Positions 37,817 through 47,022 of a stretch of DNA of 64,000 bases are shown here, piece after piece. A program made the translations under genes and the position numbers. Under the pieces are notes generated by a model that did no database searches, was not told where the DNA came from, and worked only from the letters and a program-made list of their open reading frames with translations. This stretch comes from Amycolatopsis sp. CA-128772 (GTDB taxonomy: Bacteria > Actinomycetota > Actinomycetes > Mycobacteriales > Pseudonocardiaceae): positions 21,925-85,924 of the forward strand of contig NZ_PPHG01000084.1 in NCBI RefSeq assembly GCF_002904295.1, given 5' to 3'. Each line of letters begins with the position of its first letter. The stretch's first letter is position 1.

Positions 37817-39031
37817 TCAGAACCAGCCGCAGTTGACCGGCGCCGGGAGGCCGGCGAAGCGCCCCTCGAGCCAGGCGAACGCCTCCGGGTACGCCCGCAC
37901 CGCGCCGAGCACGTGCGTCGGCACCAGCGACGTGCTGAACTGCACCTTCACGCCCTTGCCGCACCACGTCCGGCCCAGGTCGCGGTCCTGCGCGTAGGGC
38001 ACGATGTCGTCGAGTGCGCTGTGCACGATCAGCACCGGCGCCGACGGCTTCAGCGAGCCGATCTTCTGCTCGGCCACCCGCGACCGGTACGGCTCTTCGC
38101 CGAGATACGCGGTCAGCGAGCGGCCGTCGTTGGTCAGCGTCGCCGACTGCGTGAACGCGTGCGCGGCGATCGCTTCCACCGTGCACTCGGTCCGGACCCG
38201 CTCGAACAGCTGCTTGCCGCGCGCGTTGAGCAGCGCCGGGATGTTGAGCTCCGGGTACGCGTAGTTCAGGCTGACCAGCGCGAACCCGAGGAACCCGACC
38301 GCGTAGTGGCCGTCGAGGTTCTTCGCCACCGAAGCGAGGTCCGCCGGCACCGCCCCGGCGTACGCGCCCTTCAGCTTCAGCTCGGGCGCGTAGCCCGGCT
38401 GCAGTTCCGCCGCCGCGGCCGACGCGCCGCCGCCCTGGGAGTAGCCCGCGATCGCGACCGGGCCGTCGTCCGGCAGGCCCGCCTCCGGCAGCCGCTGCGC
38501 CGCGCGGATCGCGTCGAGCACCGCGTGCCCCTGCGACGCGCGGTTGACGTACGTGTGGTCCCCGGGCGTGCCGAGCCCTTCGTAGTCGGTGACGACGACG
38601 CCGTAACCCCGCGTCAGCAGCCCGGCGATGAACGGGCCTTCGTACTCGAAGCCCGCGGCAAGCGCTTTCGACGGCGCGCAGTCGTCGCCCTCACCCTGCG
38701 TGCCGACGGCGTAAGAGACGATCGGCCGCGGCCCGGAGCCGTGCCAAGCCGCGTGCGGGGTCAGCACGGTGCCGGTCACCGCGATCGGCGCGTCGTGCGT
38801 GTCGCGGCTGAGGTACATGATCCGCTGCACGTCGGCGTCGGCCTTGATCAGCTGGATCGGATCGATGTAGAACGTCGACGTCTCGTGCCGGATGACGTCG
38901 CCGTCGCTGCCGGCGGGGAGGGGGGACGGGGGATCGTAGAAGGACGCGGCCGAGGCGCCGGGAGCCGCCAGGGCCAGAACGGCGACCGTGGCGACGGCCG
39001 CGGAGAGGGCGCGGCGGGGCAAGATACGCAT
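37817..39031 (-). CDS. Secreted lipase (triacylglycerol lipase LIP family)
   Basis: A 404-residue alpha/beta-hydrolase with a Sec signal peptide (residues 1-28, ALAAPGASA cleavage). Catalytic triad: Ser in the nucleophile elbow VAIAGYSQGGGASA, Asp in LIVHSALDDIVPYAQ and His in SLVPTHVLGA. Substrate-side features such as GVVVTDYEGLGTPG and the Cys pairs (CAPS, CTVEA, WCGKG, NCGWF) fit the fungal/actinobacterial secretory lipase family (PF03583), which hydrolyses esters outside the cell. It diverges from a TetR regulator that probably controls it. Confidence 0.93.
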   Translation of the reverse strand: MRILPRRALSAAVATVAVLALAAPGASAASFYDPPSPLPAGSDGDVIRHETSTFYIDPIQLIKADADVQRIMYLSRDTHDAPIAVTGTVLTPHAAWHGSGPRPIVSYAVGTQGEGDDCAPSKALAAGFEYEGPFIAGLLTRGYGVVVTDYEGLGTPGDHTYVNRASQGHAVLDAIRAAQRLPEAGLPDDGPVAIAGYSQGGGASAAAAELQPGYAPELKLKGAYAGAVPADLASVAKNLDGHYAVGFLGFALVSLNYAYPELNIPALLNARGKQLFERVRTECTVEAIAAHAFTQSATLTNDGRSLTAYLGEEPYRSRVAEQKIGSLKPSAPVLIVHSALDDIVPYAQDRDLGRTWCGKGVKVQFSTSLVPTHVLGAVRAYPEAFAWLEGRFAGLPAPVNCGWF

Positions 39032-39120
39032 GCGTGCTCCTCGTTGAGCAGGGCGGGTGCGCGGGGGAACACCTTTTTAGACAGAGGTGTCGGAAAAAGA
39101 ATCACGTGAGGTGGACCACC

Positions 39121-39765
39121 ATGTCAAGCCCGGCTCCGCGCGGGCGGCCGCGCAAGCTCCCGGTTTCCGAGCAGCGCGCCCGCGTGCTGCGGGCGACGGC
39201 GAAGGTCGTCGCGCAGCACGGGATGCAGGGCGCGACGATCGAGCAGATCGCCCGCGAAGCCGGCGTCTCGCGCCAAGCCGTCTACGAACAGTTCGGCGAC
39301 CGCGCGACGCTGTTCGCCGAGGTCGTGGCGGTCACCGAGGAAAGCGCGTTCACCGCCATCGCGGGGCCTTCGGTGGCCGACACGCAGCCCGGTCTGCGGG
39401 CCTGGGCGCGGGCCAACTACGCCAACATGGTCACCTTCGTCGCCGATCACCCGGAGGGCTACGGCGTACTCCGGGCGGCCGAGCGCGCCGGCGACCCCGC
39501 TCTCACCCGGTTGAGGGAGCGCTTGGCCGTCGTCTACGCCGACGCGAGCCGCAAGCGGTGGGCGGCGCACGGCATCGACTCCGGCCGGGCCGACCGCGCG
39601 CTCGTCACCCTCTTCTTCGCGATGACCGAGTCACTGGTCCAGGCCACCTGGGACGGCGAGCCGCCGGACCAGGAGGCCCTGATCGACCTGCTCACCGAAT
39701 TCACCGTCGGCGGCGTCGCCCGCCTCCAGACCAAGGCGAGCGACGTCATCGAACGGTTGCGGTAG
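39121..39765 (+). CDS. TetR family transcriptional regulator
   Basis: A 214-residue repressor: HTH at about residues 20-65 (RARVLRATAKVVAQHGMQGATIEQIAREAGVSRQAVYEQFGDRATLFAEVV), then a helical ligand domain ending ALIDLLTEFTVGGVARLQ. The chosen ATG precedes PRGRPRKLPVSEQ, a normal TetR tail; a longer frame is open upstream. It diverges from the secreted lipase gene with 89 bases between, where GACA-GAGG-TGTC (about 39077-39088) is a possible operator. Ligand unknown. Confidence 0.92.
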   Translation: MSSPAPRGRPRKLPVSEQRARVLRATAKVVAQHGMQGATIEQIAREAGVSRQAVYEQFGDRATLFAEVVAVTEESAFTAIAGPSVADTQPGLRAWARANYANMVTFVADHPEGYGVLRAAERAGDPALTRLRERLAVVYADASRKRWAAHGIDSGRADRALVTLFFAMTESLVQATWDGEPPDQEALIDLLTEFTVGGVARLQTKASDVIERLR

Positions 39766-39784
39766 GGGAGCTGTGTCGATCGAA

Positions 39785-39872
39785 TAGCAATCCGACCACA
39801 GCCACGGCCGAATGGCTTCGCGGCCACGGTTGCGTTCCGCGCGGGGGCGGCCTGCTTTCGGCCGGATTGCTA
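39785..39872. repeat. Nested inverted repeats between convergent genes
   Basis: TAGCAATCCG (39785-39794) and its exact complement CGGATTGCTA (39863-39872) bracket 68 bases that hold inner GGCCG/CGGCC pairings. The whole structure fills the gap between the TetR stop and the diguanylate cyclase stop (which it overlaps by 3 bases). It may be a terminator-like or small-RNA fold. Confidence 0.5.
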
Positions 39873-41150
39873 AGCCGCGGCCAAAGCCGCCGCGGCGGAC
39901 CCCACCACCCTGTTCCGCCCGCCGTGTTTGGCCGCGTACACGGCCGCGTCGGCGGACGCCATCACTTCCTCGATCGACGACCCGTCCAGCGGGTAGGCGG
40001 CGACGCCGATGGACGCCGTCTGCCGTTCGATGTCCACGGCGGCGCCCGCGTTGGTCGTGGTGCTGATGATCAGCTCGCTGACCCGTTGCCGGATCCGTTC
40101 CGCCGTCACGATGGCGTCCTCTTTGGACGTCGAAGGCAGCAGCGCGACGAACTCCTCGCCCCCGAACCGGCCGACCAGGTCGTGCGCCCTGGTCTCCTGC
40201 CTGACCACGGCCGCGACCGCCTTGAGCACGTCGTCCCCCGCGAGGTGCCCGTAGGTGTCGTTGATCCGCTTGAAGTGGTCGAGGTCGATCATCATGGCGC
40301 CGAAGCTGCCGTTCTCGCGTTCGGCGCGCGAGATCTCGCGCTGGGCGCCGTCCTGCCAGGTGGTGGCGTTGAGCAGCTGCGTCTTCTGGTCCGTGGTGGC
40401 CAGCTCCTCCAGCCGCTTGACCAGCACCGACCGCTGCAGCACGTACAGCGGCAGGATGACCAGCACCGACAGCAGCGGCTCGTGGCCGAGCACCATCACC
40501 AGCAGGCCGCCGACGCACAGGGTGGACAGTTCGAGCAGGTTGTCGTCCATGCCGCCCAGGCAGCTTTCGACCGTCGCCTCGGCCGGGTTGGCGAGGTAGA
40601 GGCCGAGTCCGGTGAGGGCCGCGTTGACCACGAAGTACACCAGCACCGCGATCGAGACGGTGACGACGCTGAGCTCCGGCGAGTACAGCGTGACCAGGCC
40701 GGCCGAGCACGCCGACAGCGTCGCGCTGGTGGCGTTCGCGGCGACCCGGTGCGGCTGGCCCGGGCGGGTGCCCGACCAGCTGCGCAGGGCCAGGCCGACG
40801 TACAGCGTCACCCCGAGCAAGGTGACCAGCTGCGTCGGCAGGAGCAGCGCGGCGGGCAGCAGCCACACCGACGTCATGTTCATGTGCGGGCCGTCGCTGA
40901 GGATGCGGCGCTGGCGCTCGATCCGGCGGCTGACCTCGGTTTGGGCCAGTGCGAGGGCTCCCAGCAAGCCCAGGATGCCCAGGTGCTTCAACGTGACCGG
41001 GGTGGTGACCGTGGCGACGGCCGTCCAGCCCACCAGTACTGCGATCGCCGCGAGCGTGACAGCGATCCAGCGGGGCGGCCGCCGCCACAGCGCCCAGCCC
41101 GCAACACCAGAAATCACGCCTTGTCCAGACCGCTCCCCCAATGTGACCAT
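39870..41150 (-). CDS. Membrane-bound diguanylate cyclase (GGDEF)
   Basis: A 426-residue enzyme that makes c-di-GMP from two GTP. The N-terminal half has about six to seven membrane segments (WIAVTLAAIAVLVGWTAVA, LVTLLGVTLYVGLAL, VVTVSIAVLVYFVVNAALTGLGLYL, LLVMVLGHEPLLSVLVILPLYVL). The GGDEF domain covers about residues 258-415: TDQKTQLLNATTW, MMIDLDHFKRINDTYGHLAGDDVL, the active-site loop RFGGEEF and ASIGVAAYP. No RxxD inhibitory site is seen before GGEEF. ATG 41150 is preferred because of the GGGGGA ribosome site just upstream; an earlier ATG at 41192 gives a His-rich tail that looks spurious. Confidence 0.93.
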   Translation of the reverse strand: MVTLGERSGQGVISGVAGWALWRRPPRWIAVTLAAIAVLVGWTAVATVTTPVTLKHLGILGLLGALALAQTEVSRRIERQRRILSDGPHMNMTSVWLLPAALLLPTQLVTLLGVTLYVGLALRSWSGTRPGQPHRVAANATSATLSACSAGLVTLYSPELSVVTVSIAVLVYFVVNAALTGLGLYLANPAEATVESCLGGMDDNLLELSTLCVGGLLVMVLGHEPLLSVLVILPLYVLQRSVLVKRLEELATTDQKTQLLNATTWQDGAQREISRAERENGSFGAMMIDLDHFKRINDTYGHLAGDDVLKAVAAVVRQETRAHDLVGRFGGEEFVALLPSTSKEDAIVTAERIRQRVSELIISTTTNAGAAVDIERQTASIGVAAYPLDGSSIEEVMASADAAVYAAKHGGRNRVVGSAAAALAAA

Positions 41151-41355
41151 TTTTCCCCCAAACCCTTGCGCTCGGTGGTGGTGATGAACCACTCACGGAC
41201 AGTTTCAGCCCGTTTGCCGTCTGTCCACAAGGGCCTTAGGTGTGTACATTTTCCGGGACGCCGGATCGAAGGGTGGCCAGCGATGCGTTCCAGAGATCAG
41301 TAAGCCGGAGCCGCGCCGCAAGGTCGCGATGACGAAGCCAGCGTGTCGAGCGTGT

Positions 41356-42618
41356 TCAGGCGTGTTCGGCGCGCTGGGTCTCAAAGTCATGCCCGCCTCC
41401 GCCGGCCTTTGAAATCCGCGCGCGCCGCCACGCCAGGGCGAGCGGCACGGTAAGTATCAATCCGGCAACGCCGAAGATTCCGACGGTCGTCTGCGCGCCG
41501 AAGTAGTCCGTCAGGACGCCGCCGATGAGCGGGCTCACGCCGAGCATCGTCGTCAGCCCGGTGTTGGACAGCCCCATCGTCTGCGCGCGGTTCTCGTCCG
41601 GGACCGCCAGCGTCAGCGACGCCGTCGCCTGCAGCAGGGCCACCGCGCCGAACGCCCCGGACAGCACGAACAGGACGATCGACACCCACGGGCCCGGTTG
41701 CGCGAAACCGACCAGCATGGGGACCCCGCACAGCGCCGACAGCGGCGCGATCAGCTTCGGCCGCGCGTCGGCCGGCACCCACCGCGTGAAGACGAACGTG
41801 CCGATCACGCTGCCCACCGGGTCGGCCGCGAGCAGCAGGCCGACGAGCTCGGGGCCGCCGCCCGCCGAGGCGACATACGGCGCCGCGATCCCTTCGTAGA
41901 CCGGCAGCAGGCCCATCAGCCAGGTGAACAGCACCAACGTGCGCAGCGCGGGGCTGGCGAACGCCACCCGGCCGCCGGCGCCGATGGTGGCGAAGAACGA
42001 CTTCCGCGTCTCCGGCTTCGCGGCGGCCGGCCGGGCGTGCACCCCGAACCGGACGAAGGCCGCGGACAGCAGGAACGTGGCCGCGTCGAGGACCAGCGCC
42101 ACGTGCGGGTCGAGGGCCAGCAGCAGCGCGCCGCCGCCGGCGAAGCCGAGCAGCTGCGCCGACTGGACGGTCATCGTCCGCACGCCCATCCCGACGACGA
42201 ACCGGTCGCCCTCCAGGACCTGCGGCAGCAGCGCGAGCTGGGCGGCCTTGAACGGCGGGTTCAGCAGCGAGACGCCGCCGACGAGCACGCAGACCACCCA
42301 GAACGGCAGGTTCGGCACGGCGACGAGCAGGATCAGCCCGGCGCGGAGCAGGTCGACGGCGACCATCACGGTGCGTCGCGAGAACCGGTCGGCGAGCCCG
42401 GTCAGGAAGATGCCGCCGAGCAGCGACGGGGCGAAGGTCAGCGCGTAGGTGAGGCCCGTCAGCGTGGCGGAACCGGTGGTGGTGAACACCAGGATCGAGA
42501 GCGCGACCCTCGCCAGCTGGTCACCGGCGATCGACCACAGTTCCGCGAACCAGAGCGCCCGGAACTCGGCGATCCCGAACACCTCGCGGAACGTGACCCG
42601 GTCCGGCGGTGCTGCCAT
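41356..42618 (-). CDS. MFS transporter (EntS/TMEM-type exporter)
   Basis: A 420-residue 12-helix transporter: FGIAEFRALWFAELWSIAGDQLARVALSILVF at the N-terminus, the motif-A-like GLADRFSRRTVMV (about residues 74-86), FWVVCVLVGGVSLLNPPFKAAQLALLP, and the second half with SVIGTFVFTRWVPADARPK and GLSNTGLTTMLGVSPLIGGVL. This is the MFS_3 layout of siderophore or drug exporters. The C-terminal tail is basic and polar. No siderophore genes are adjacent; the substrate is unknown. Confidence 0.92.
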   Translation of the reverse strand: MAAPPDRVTFREVFGIAEFRALWFAELWSIAGDQLARVALSILVFTTTGSATLTGLTYALTFAPSLLGGIFLTGLADRFSRRTVMVAVDLLRAGLILLVAVPNLPFWVVCVLVGGVSLLNPPFKAAQLALLPQVLEGDRFVVGMGVRTMTVQSAQLLGFAGGGALLLALDPHVALVLDAATFLLSAAFVRFGVHARPAAAKPETRKSFFATIGAGGRVAFASPALRTLVLFTWLMGLLPVYEGIAAPYVASAGGGPELVGLLLAADPVGSVIGTFVFTRWVPADARPKLIAPLSALCGVPMLVGFAQPGPWVSIVLFVLSGAFGAVALLQATASLTLAVPDENRAQTMGLSNTGLTTMLGVSPLIGGVLTDYFGAQTTVGIFGVAGLILTVPLALAWRRARISKAGGGGHDFETQRAEHA

Positions 42619-42883
42619 GCGTTTCTCCGACTCCGTGTGCAGACCGTGCCCCGCCTCGGACCAGTCGTCTTCTTGACCGGCTGGTCACCAGGCCGTCACG
42701 GTACGTGAGTTCCCCCAGCCAGTGTCCCGTGACAGTGGGTAAATCTCTAGGTTCTTTCGCTGGTATTGAAGGTGTCACGGAGCTTTCCCGAACGGGTCAG
42801 ACGATAGCCCGCAGTGTCTGACCGGTCGCCCAGGAGTCACCGGGGATCATTCCGTACCGTTTGGGCGGTCGCCAGAGGCAAAA
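42619..42883. other. Intergenic region upstream of the MFS gene
   Basis: About 265 bases between the MFS start and the terminator of the LLM pseudogene, both on the minus strand. It holds the MFS promoter region, including A/T-richer stretches near 42740-42770, and no reading frame that I would accept. Confidence 0.5.
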
Positions 42884-42913
42884 GTAGCCACCTCGCGTTC
42901 GCGAGGTGGCTAC
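42884..42913 (-). terminator. Intrinsic terminator after the LLM pseudogene
   Basis: Perfect 13-base stem GTAGCCACCTCGC / GCGAGGTGGCTAC with loop GTTC. On the minus strand it is followed by TTTTGCC, giving a U-tract, 16 bases past the stop at 42929. Confidence 0.88.
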
Positions 42914-42928
42914 CGGGAGGCGCGGGGG

Positions 42929-43869
42929 TCAGCCGTCGACGGCCAGGGCGTCCGCCGCCGGGGTCCGGGCGGTCTCCGCGACGCGTCCGGCGTCGCGCTT
43001 GGCGACCTCCTCGCGGACGATCGGGATGACGTACCGGCCGAAGTCGATCGTGTCGCCGAGCATGTCGTAGCCGCGGGCGGACAGGATCTCGACGCCGAGG
43101 TCGTAGTAGTCCAGCAGGGCCTGCGCGACCGTCTCCGGCCTCCCGACCAGCGCGTTCGAGTTGCCGGCGCCGCCGGTCGCGGCCGCGGTCGGCGTCCAGA
43201 GCGCGCGGTCGAACCGCTCGCCGTTCGCCGCGATCTCCAGCAGCCGCTGCGAGCCGGTGTTCTCGGGCTCGGTGAGCTTGTGCCGCCGGGTCAGCGGCTG
43301 CCCGCCCTCGGTGCGGTCCTTGATGGCGCCGACCGTGGCGTACGCCTTCTCCCAGGCCAGCTCCTCGGTGGGCGCGATGATCGGCCGGAACGCGACCTGG
43401 ATCCGCGGCACGTCGGTGCGGCCCGCGGCCCGCGCGGCGGCCTTGACCGACTCGATCTGCTCGGCGGTCTGCGCCAGCGGCTCGCCCCAGAGGCAGTAGA
43501 TGTCCGCCTCGGCCCCGCCGGCGGCGTAGGCGGCGGGTGAGGAGCCCCGGTGATGAAGTGCACCGTGAGCCGGCCGTCGGAGATCCGGTCGAGCGTCGCG
43601 AAGGTTTTCGCCGCGAACGTCGGGTACGAGACGTTCGGCCGGTGCGCGAGCAGGATCTGCAGCTTGTCGAGCTTCGTGGCGACGTACGCGGCCGCCTGCG
43701 CGGGATCGGGCGAGCCGGAGCCGTAGGCGAACAGCACCCGGTCCCACCCGAAGTCCTCGTGCGCGCGGGCCAGGCGCAGCGTTTACTCCTTGTCGAACAC
43801 CCCACCCGAACGGGCGTGCGTCTCCGACCCGTCGTGCGTGCCCCCGATGCCCAGGAACTCCACCGGCAT
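42929..43869 (-). pseudogene. Decayed LLM flavin monooxygenase (alkanesulfonate monooxygenase-like)
   Basis: A luciferase-like FMN monooxygenase of the SsuD group with several defects. It starts MPVEFLGIGGTHDGSETHAR and stops at codon 29 (TAA at 43785-43783) where Tyr is expected in FDKE-Y-TLRLA. In the same frame it resumes with GWDRVLFAYGSGSPDPAQAA to GRLTVHFITG. There, near 43545, about 70 residues present in homologues are missing and the frame changes; the next frame gives SSPAAYAAGGAEADIYCLWGEPL to the end (ADALAVDG). A terminator still follows. It diverges from an intact FAD/NAD(P)-binding protein. Confidence 0.88.
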
Positions 43870-44037
43870 TCCGTTCACCTTCTCTCGCCTCGGTACTGCC
43901 AGGGCTACGCCTGGCGTGCCGTGGGCGGCAACGGGGTCCGCAGGGTGGAACCGGCGCCGGAGCCGCGGGCGGCCCGGGTGGGTTCCGCTCTGTGGGAAGC
44001 GCCTCCGGGCGCGAAAGCCCGGCGTAGCTTCGGGTTC

Positions 44038-45918
44038 GTGGCCGATCTCCCGCCGTTCACCCTGGCTGTCGTGGGCGCCGGACCCCGCGGGGTCGGCGTC
44101 CTCGAACGGCTCGGCGCGAACGCCGGCGAGCTGCTCGGCGGCCGGCGGGTCGAGGTGCACCTGATCGACCCGTACCCGCCGGGTCCGGGCCGGGTGTGGC
44201 GCTACGACCAGTCGCCGCTGCTGCGGATGAACTCCATGCCCGAGGACGTCACGATGTACACCGACGACTCGGTGCGGATGGCCGGCCCGGTGCGGCCGGG
44301 GCCGTCGCTGCTGGAGTGGGCGCGGAAGGTGCGTGACGGCGGCCTCGACGCCGAGGTGCCCGCCGACGTCGTCGCCGAGCTGACCGCGCTCGACCCCTTC
44401 GACTTCCCCACCCGGCGCCTGCAGAGCGCCTACCTGACCTGGGTGTACCGGCAGGTCGTGGCGGACCTCCCCGGCGAGTTCGACGTCGTCGAGCACGCCG
44501 CCCGGGCGGTCGGGGTGGCCGGGAACACGGTCAGCCTGTCCGACGGCTCGGCGGTCGTCGCGGACGCCGTCGTGTTCACCGTCGGGCACCTCGACGCCGA
44601 GCCCGACGAGCGGGAGCGCGAGCTGGTGTCGTTCGCCGCGCAGCACGGGCTCGCCTACTACCCGGCCGGCTACACCGCCGACGTCGACTACTCGGCCATC
44701 GCTCCCGGCGAAGCCGTGCTGGTGCGGGGTTTCGGGCTGGCGTTCGTCGACCTGATGCTGCTGCTGACCGAGGGCCGCGGTGGCCGGTTCGAGGAGCGGC
44801 CGTGCGGCGGTCTCCGCTACCACCCGAGCGGCGCCGAGCCGGTGCTGCACGTCGGCTCGCGGCGCGGAGTGCCCTACCACGCCAAGATCGGCTACCGGCT
44901 GCGCGGAAAACCGTTGCGGCTGCCCAGGTTCTTCGACGCCTACGCCATCGACGAGCTGGCCGGCGCCGCGCTGGATTTCCGCCGGGACGTCTGGCCCCTG
45001 GTGGCGAAGGAACTGGCCTGGGGCTACTACAGCGAGCTGTTCACCGGGCACCCCGCCCGCGTGCGCATGGACTTCACGGTGTTCGCCGACGCGTTCGCCG
45101 ACCTGGCCTGGGATTCACCGGGCATGCGCGACCTCGTGGCCCGCGCGGTGCCCGCCGACGCCGACCGGCTCGACCTCGACCGGCTCGACCGGCCGCTGGC
45201 GGGCCGCACGTCCGGCACGGCCGAGGAGTTCGGCAAGGAGCTGCGCGAGTACGTCGAAGCCGACCTCGCGCGCCGGGCGGACCAGGAGTTCAGCGCCGAC
45301 CTCGGTGCGTTCATGGCCCTGCTGTCGGTGTACGGCCAGCTGCCCACACTGGTCCGGAAGGGACGGTTGGACGCCGCCTCCCAAGTGTCCGACATGGACG
45401 GCTGGTTCCACGGGTTCTTCTCGTACTACGCCAGCGGGCCGCCGCCGCGCCGGCTGGAGGAACTGCTGGCCCTGCACGAGGCCGGGCTGGTTTCCTTCGT
45501 GGGCGCGGAAATGGGGGTCACGGCCGAGCGTGGCGTCTTCGTGGCGTCCGGCGCGAGCCACCCGGAGACGGTCGAAGCCCGCACGCTCGTCGAAGCGCGG
45601 CTGCCGGGCCCGAGCGTCACCCGCGCGGCCGACGGCCTCCTCCGGCAGCTGCGCGACGCGGGCGAGCTGGCCGAGGAGGCGGTGGCGGACCCGGTGACCG
45701 GCGCGTTGCTGCCGTCGGGCCGGATCCACACGCGGGTGTCGGACTCCCGCCTCCTCGATAGAGCGGGCCGCGCCCACCCGCACCGGTTCGCGGTGGGCCC
45801 GCACACGAGCGCCCGCTCGGCGGCGGCGTTCACCCGGCCGCGGACGAACGCCCTGTCCTTCCGCCAGAACGACGCCGTGGCAAGGGAAATCCTGGCGCTG
45901 GTCAACCCGCCCAGCTGA
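44038..45918 (+). CDS. FAD/NAD(P)-binding protein
   Basis: A 626-residue flavoprotein. The dinucleotide-binding motif FTLAVVGAGPRGVGVLERL is at residues about 6-24, followed by VEVHLIDPYPPGPGRVWRYDQSPLLRMNS, the usual start of the NAD_binding_9 (PF13454) group of large actinobacterial proteins, and VVFTVGHLD and EAVLVRGFGLAFVDLMLLLTEGRGG further on. The C-terminal half is specific to the group, ending TNALSFRQNDAVAREILALVNPPS. GTG 44038 chosen because the Rossmann motif begins soon after. Reaction unknown; possibly an N-hydroxylase-like or accessory flavin enzyme. Its end overlaps the convergent glycosyltransferase by 17 bases. Confidence 0.88.
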   Translation: MADLPPFTLAVVGAGPRGVGVLERLGANAGELLGGRRVEVHLIDPYPPGPGRVWRYDQSPLLRMNSMPEDVTMYTDDSVRMAGPVRPGPSLLEWARKVRDGGLDAEVPADVVAELTALDPFDFPTRRLQSAYLTWVYRQVVADLPGEFDVVEHAARAVGVAGNTVSLSDGSAVVADAVVFTVGHLDAEPDERERELVSFAAQHGLAYYPAGYTADVDYSAIAPGEAVLVRGFGLAFVDLMLLLTEGRGGRFEERPCGGLRYHPSGAEPVLHVGSRRGVPYHAKIGYRLRGKPLRLPRFFDAYAIDELAGAALDFRRDVWPLVAKELAWGYYSELFTGHPARVRMDFTVFADAFADLAWDSPGMRDLVARAVPADADRLDLDRLDRPLAGRTSGTAEEFGKELREYVEADLARRADQEFSADLGAFMALLSVYGQLPTLVRKGRLDAASQVSDMDGWFHGFFSYYASGPPPRRLEELLALHEAGLVSFVGAEMGVTAERGVFVASGASHPETVEARTLVEARLPGPSVTRAADGLLRQLRDAGELAEEAVADPVTGALLPSGRIHTRVSDSRLLDRAGRAHPHRFAVGPHTSARSAAAFTRPRTNALSFRQNDAVAREILALVNPPS

Positions 45919-47005
45919 CGACTTCGGCCAGGACCTGTTCCGGTGACGGCATTCCCGCGATTTCCCGCGCGACCCGCTGGGCGATTTCCCGCGGTTCCGG
46001 GTCGCTGAGCAGGGTGCGGGCCGCCGTCTCGATCGCGTCCATCCGGACGGCGTCGCCGACCAGCGCCTTCGCCGCGCCGAGCGAGCTGAGGGCGTCGGCG
46101 TTGGCGAACTGGTCGGCACCCTGCGGCAGGATCAGCTGCGGCAGCCCGGCGCCGAGGGCGGCGAGGGTGGTGCCCGTGCCGCCGTGGTGCACGACCAGGC
46201 TCGCGTGCTTGAGCACCTCGGCCTGCGGCACGAACCCCGCGACCCGTACCCGGTCGGGCAGCGGGCCCAGTTCCGCGGGATCACCGGGTCCGAGGGCCAC
46301 CAGGACGTCGACGTCCAGTCTCGACAGCGCGTGGATCGCCCCGCGCAGCAGCTGCGTGGCGCCGTAGACGACCGTGCCGAGCGTCAGGTAGACGAAGTCG
46401 CCGGGAAGGGGCGGCAGCGGAACGTCGGGATCGAACGGCGTCGGCCGCATCCGGAAGGTGGTCGGCACGGCGGCGGTGCCGGGATCGCGCAAGCTGTCGG
46501 GCCAGACGTCGACGCAGGCGTCACCCAGCAGCGCGTCAGCGGGCAGCGCACCCCAGAGCGGCCGCAGCCGCTCGGCGGCGACGGCCAGGAGCTCCGGCGG
46601 CATCGACCGCCCGATCACAACCGAGACGGCGGGCAGTCCCGCCCGCCGCGCCGCGATCCCGGCGCCGACGTCGCTCATCTCGTAGATCACGAGGCCGGGA
46701 CGCAGCTTCGGGAGCAGCGGGGTCAGGTCGTCGAGTAAGGACTGCGGCAGGAGCTCGCCGAACATCGTGATGCCGACGTCGACGAACCCGGCGTCCTCAC
46801 CGTGCCGCCGCTTGGCTTCGGTTTCGGCTTCAGCGATGCCGATCCCGGCGCGGTGGGCCTCGAAGCCCAGATCCCGCACCTTGGGGACGAAGGCCTCCCC
46901 GGTACCGAAGACGACGTCGTGCCCGGCGGCTTTCGCGGCCAGGGCGAGCGGAAGCAACGGGAAGAGGTGTCCGTACGCCGGGCGGCACGTGAAAAGGATC
47001 CGCAC
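45902..47005 (-). CDS. GT1-type glycosyltransferase (macrolide glycosyltransferase-like)
   Basis: A 367-residue GT-B fold enzyme that moves a sugar from an NDP-sugar to a lipophilic acceptor. The N-terminal domain starts MRILFTCRPAYGHLFPLLPLALAAKAAGHDV; the C-terminal domain has the donor-binding signature VVHHGGTGTTLAALGAGLPQLILPQGADQFANA (about residues 275-307). This fits natural-product and macrolide-inactivating transferases. No biosynthetic cluster is adjacent, so self-protection or modification of foreign compounds is as likely as biosynthesis. Ends 17 bases inside the facing gene. Confidence 0.92.
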   Translation of the reverse strand: MRILFTCRPAYGHLFPLLPLALAAKAAGHDVVFGTGEAFVPKVRDLGFEAHRAGIGIAEAETEAKRRHGEDAGFVDVGITMFGELLPQSLLDDLTPLLPKLRPGLVIYEMSDVGAGIAARRAGLPAVSVVIGRSMPPELLAVAAERLRPLWGALPADALLGDACVDVWPDSLRDPGTAAVPTTFRMRPTPFDPDVPLPPLPGDFVYLTLGTVVYGATQLLRGAIHALSRLDVDVLVALGPGDPAELGPLPDRVRVAGFVPQAEVLKHASLVVHHGGTGTTLAALGAGLPQLILPQGADQFANADALSSLGAAKALVGDAVRMDAIETAARTLLSDPEPREIAQRVAREIAGMPSPEQVLAEVVSWAG

Positions 47006-47022
47006 TCACCCGAGCGTACTGG

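Noticed and set aside
41193..41355. c-di-GMP riboswitch near the diguanylate cyclase gene
   Set aside because: No GEMM-type conserved core was found in the sequence by eye.
45902..47005. Antibiotic biosynthetic cluster around the glycosyltransferase
   Set aside because: No polyketide, peptide synthetase or deoxysugar genes nearby; neighbours are a generic flavoprotein and a peptide importer.
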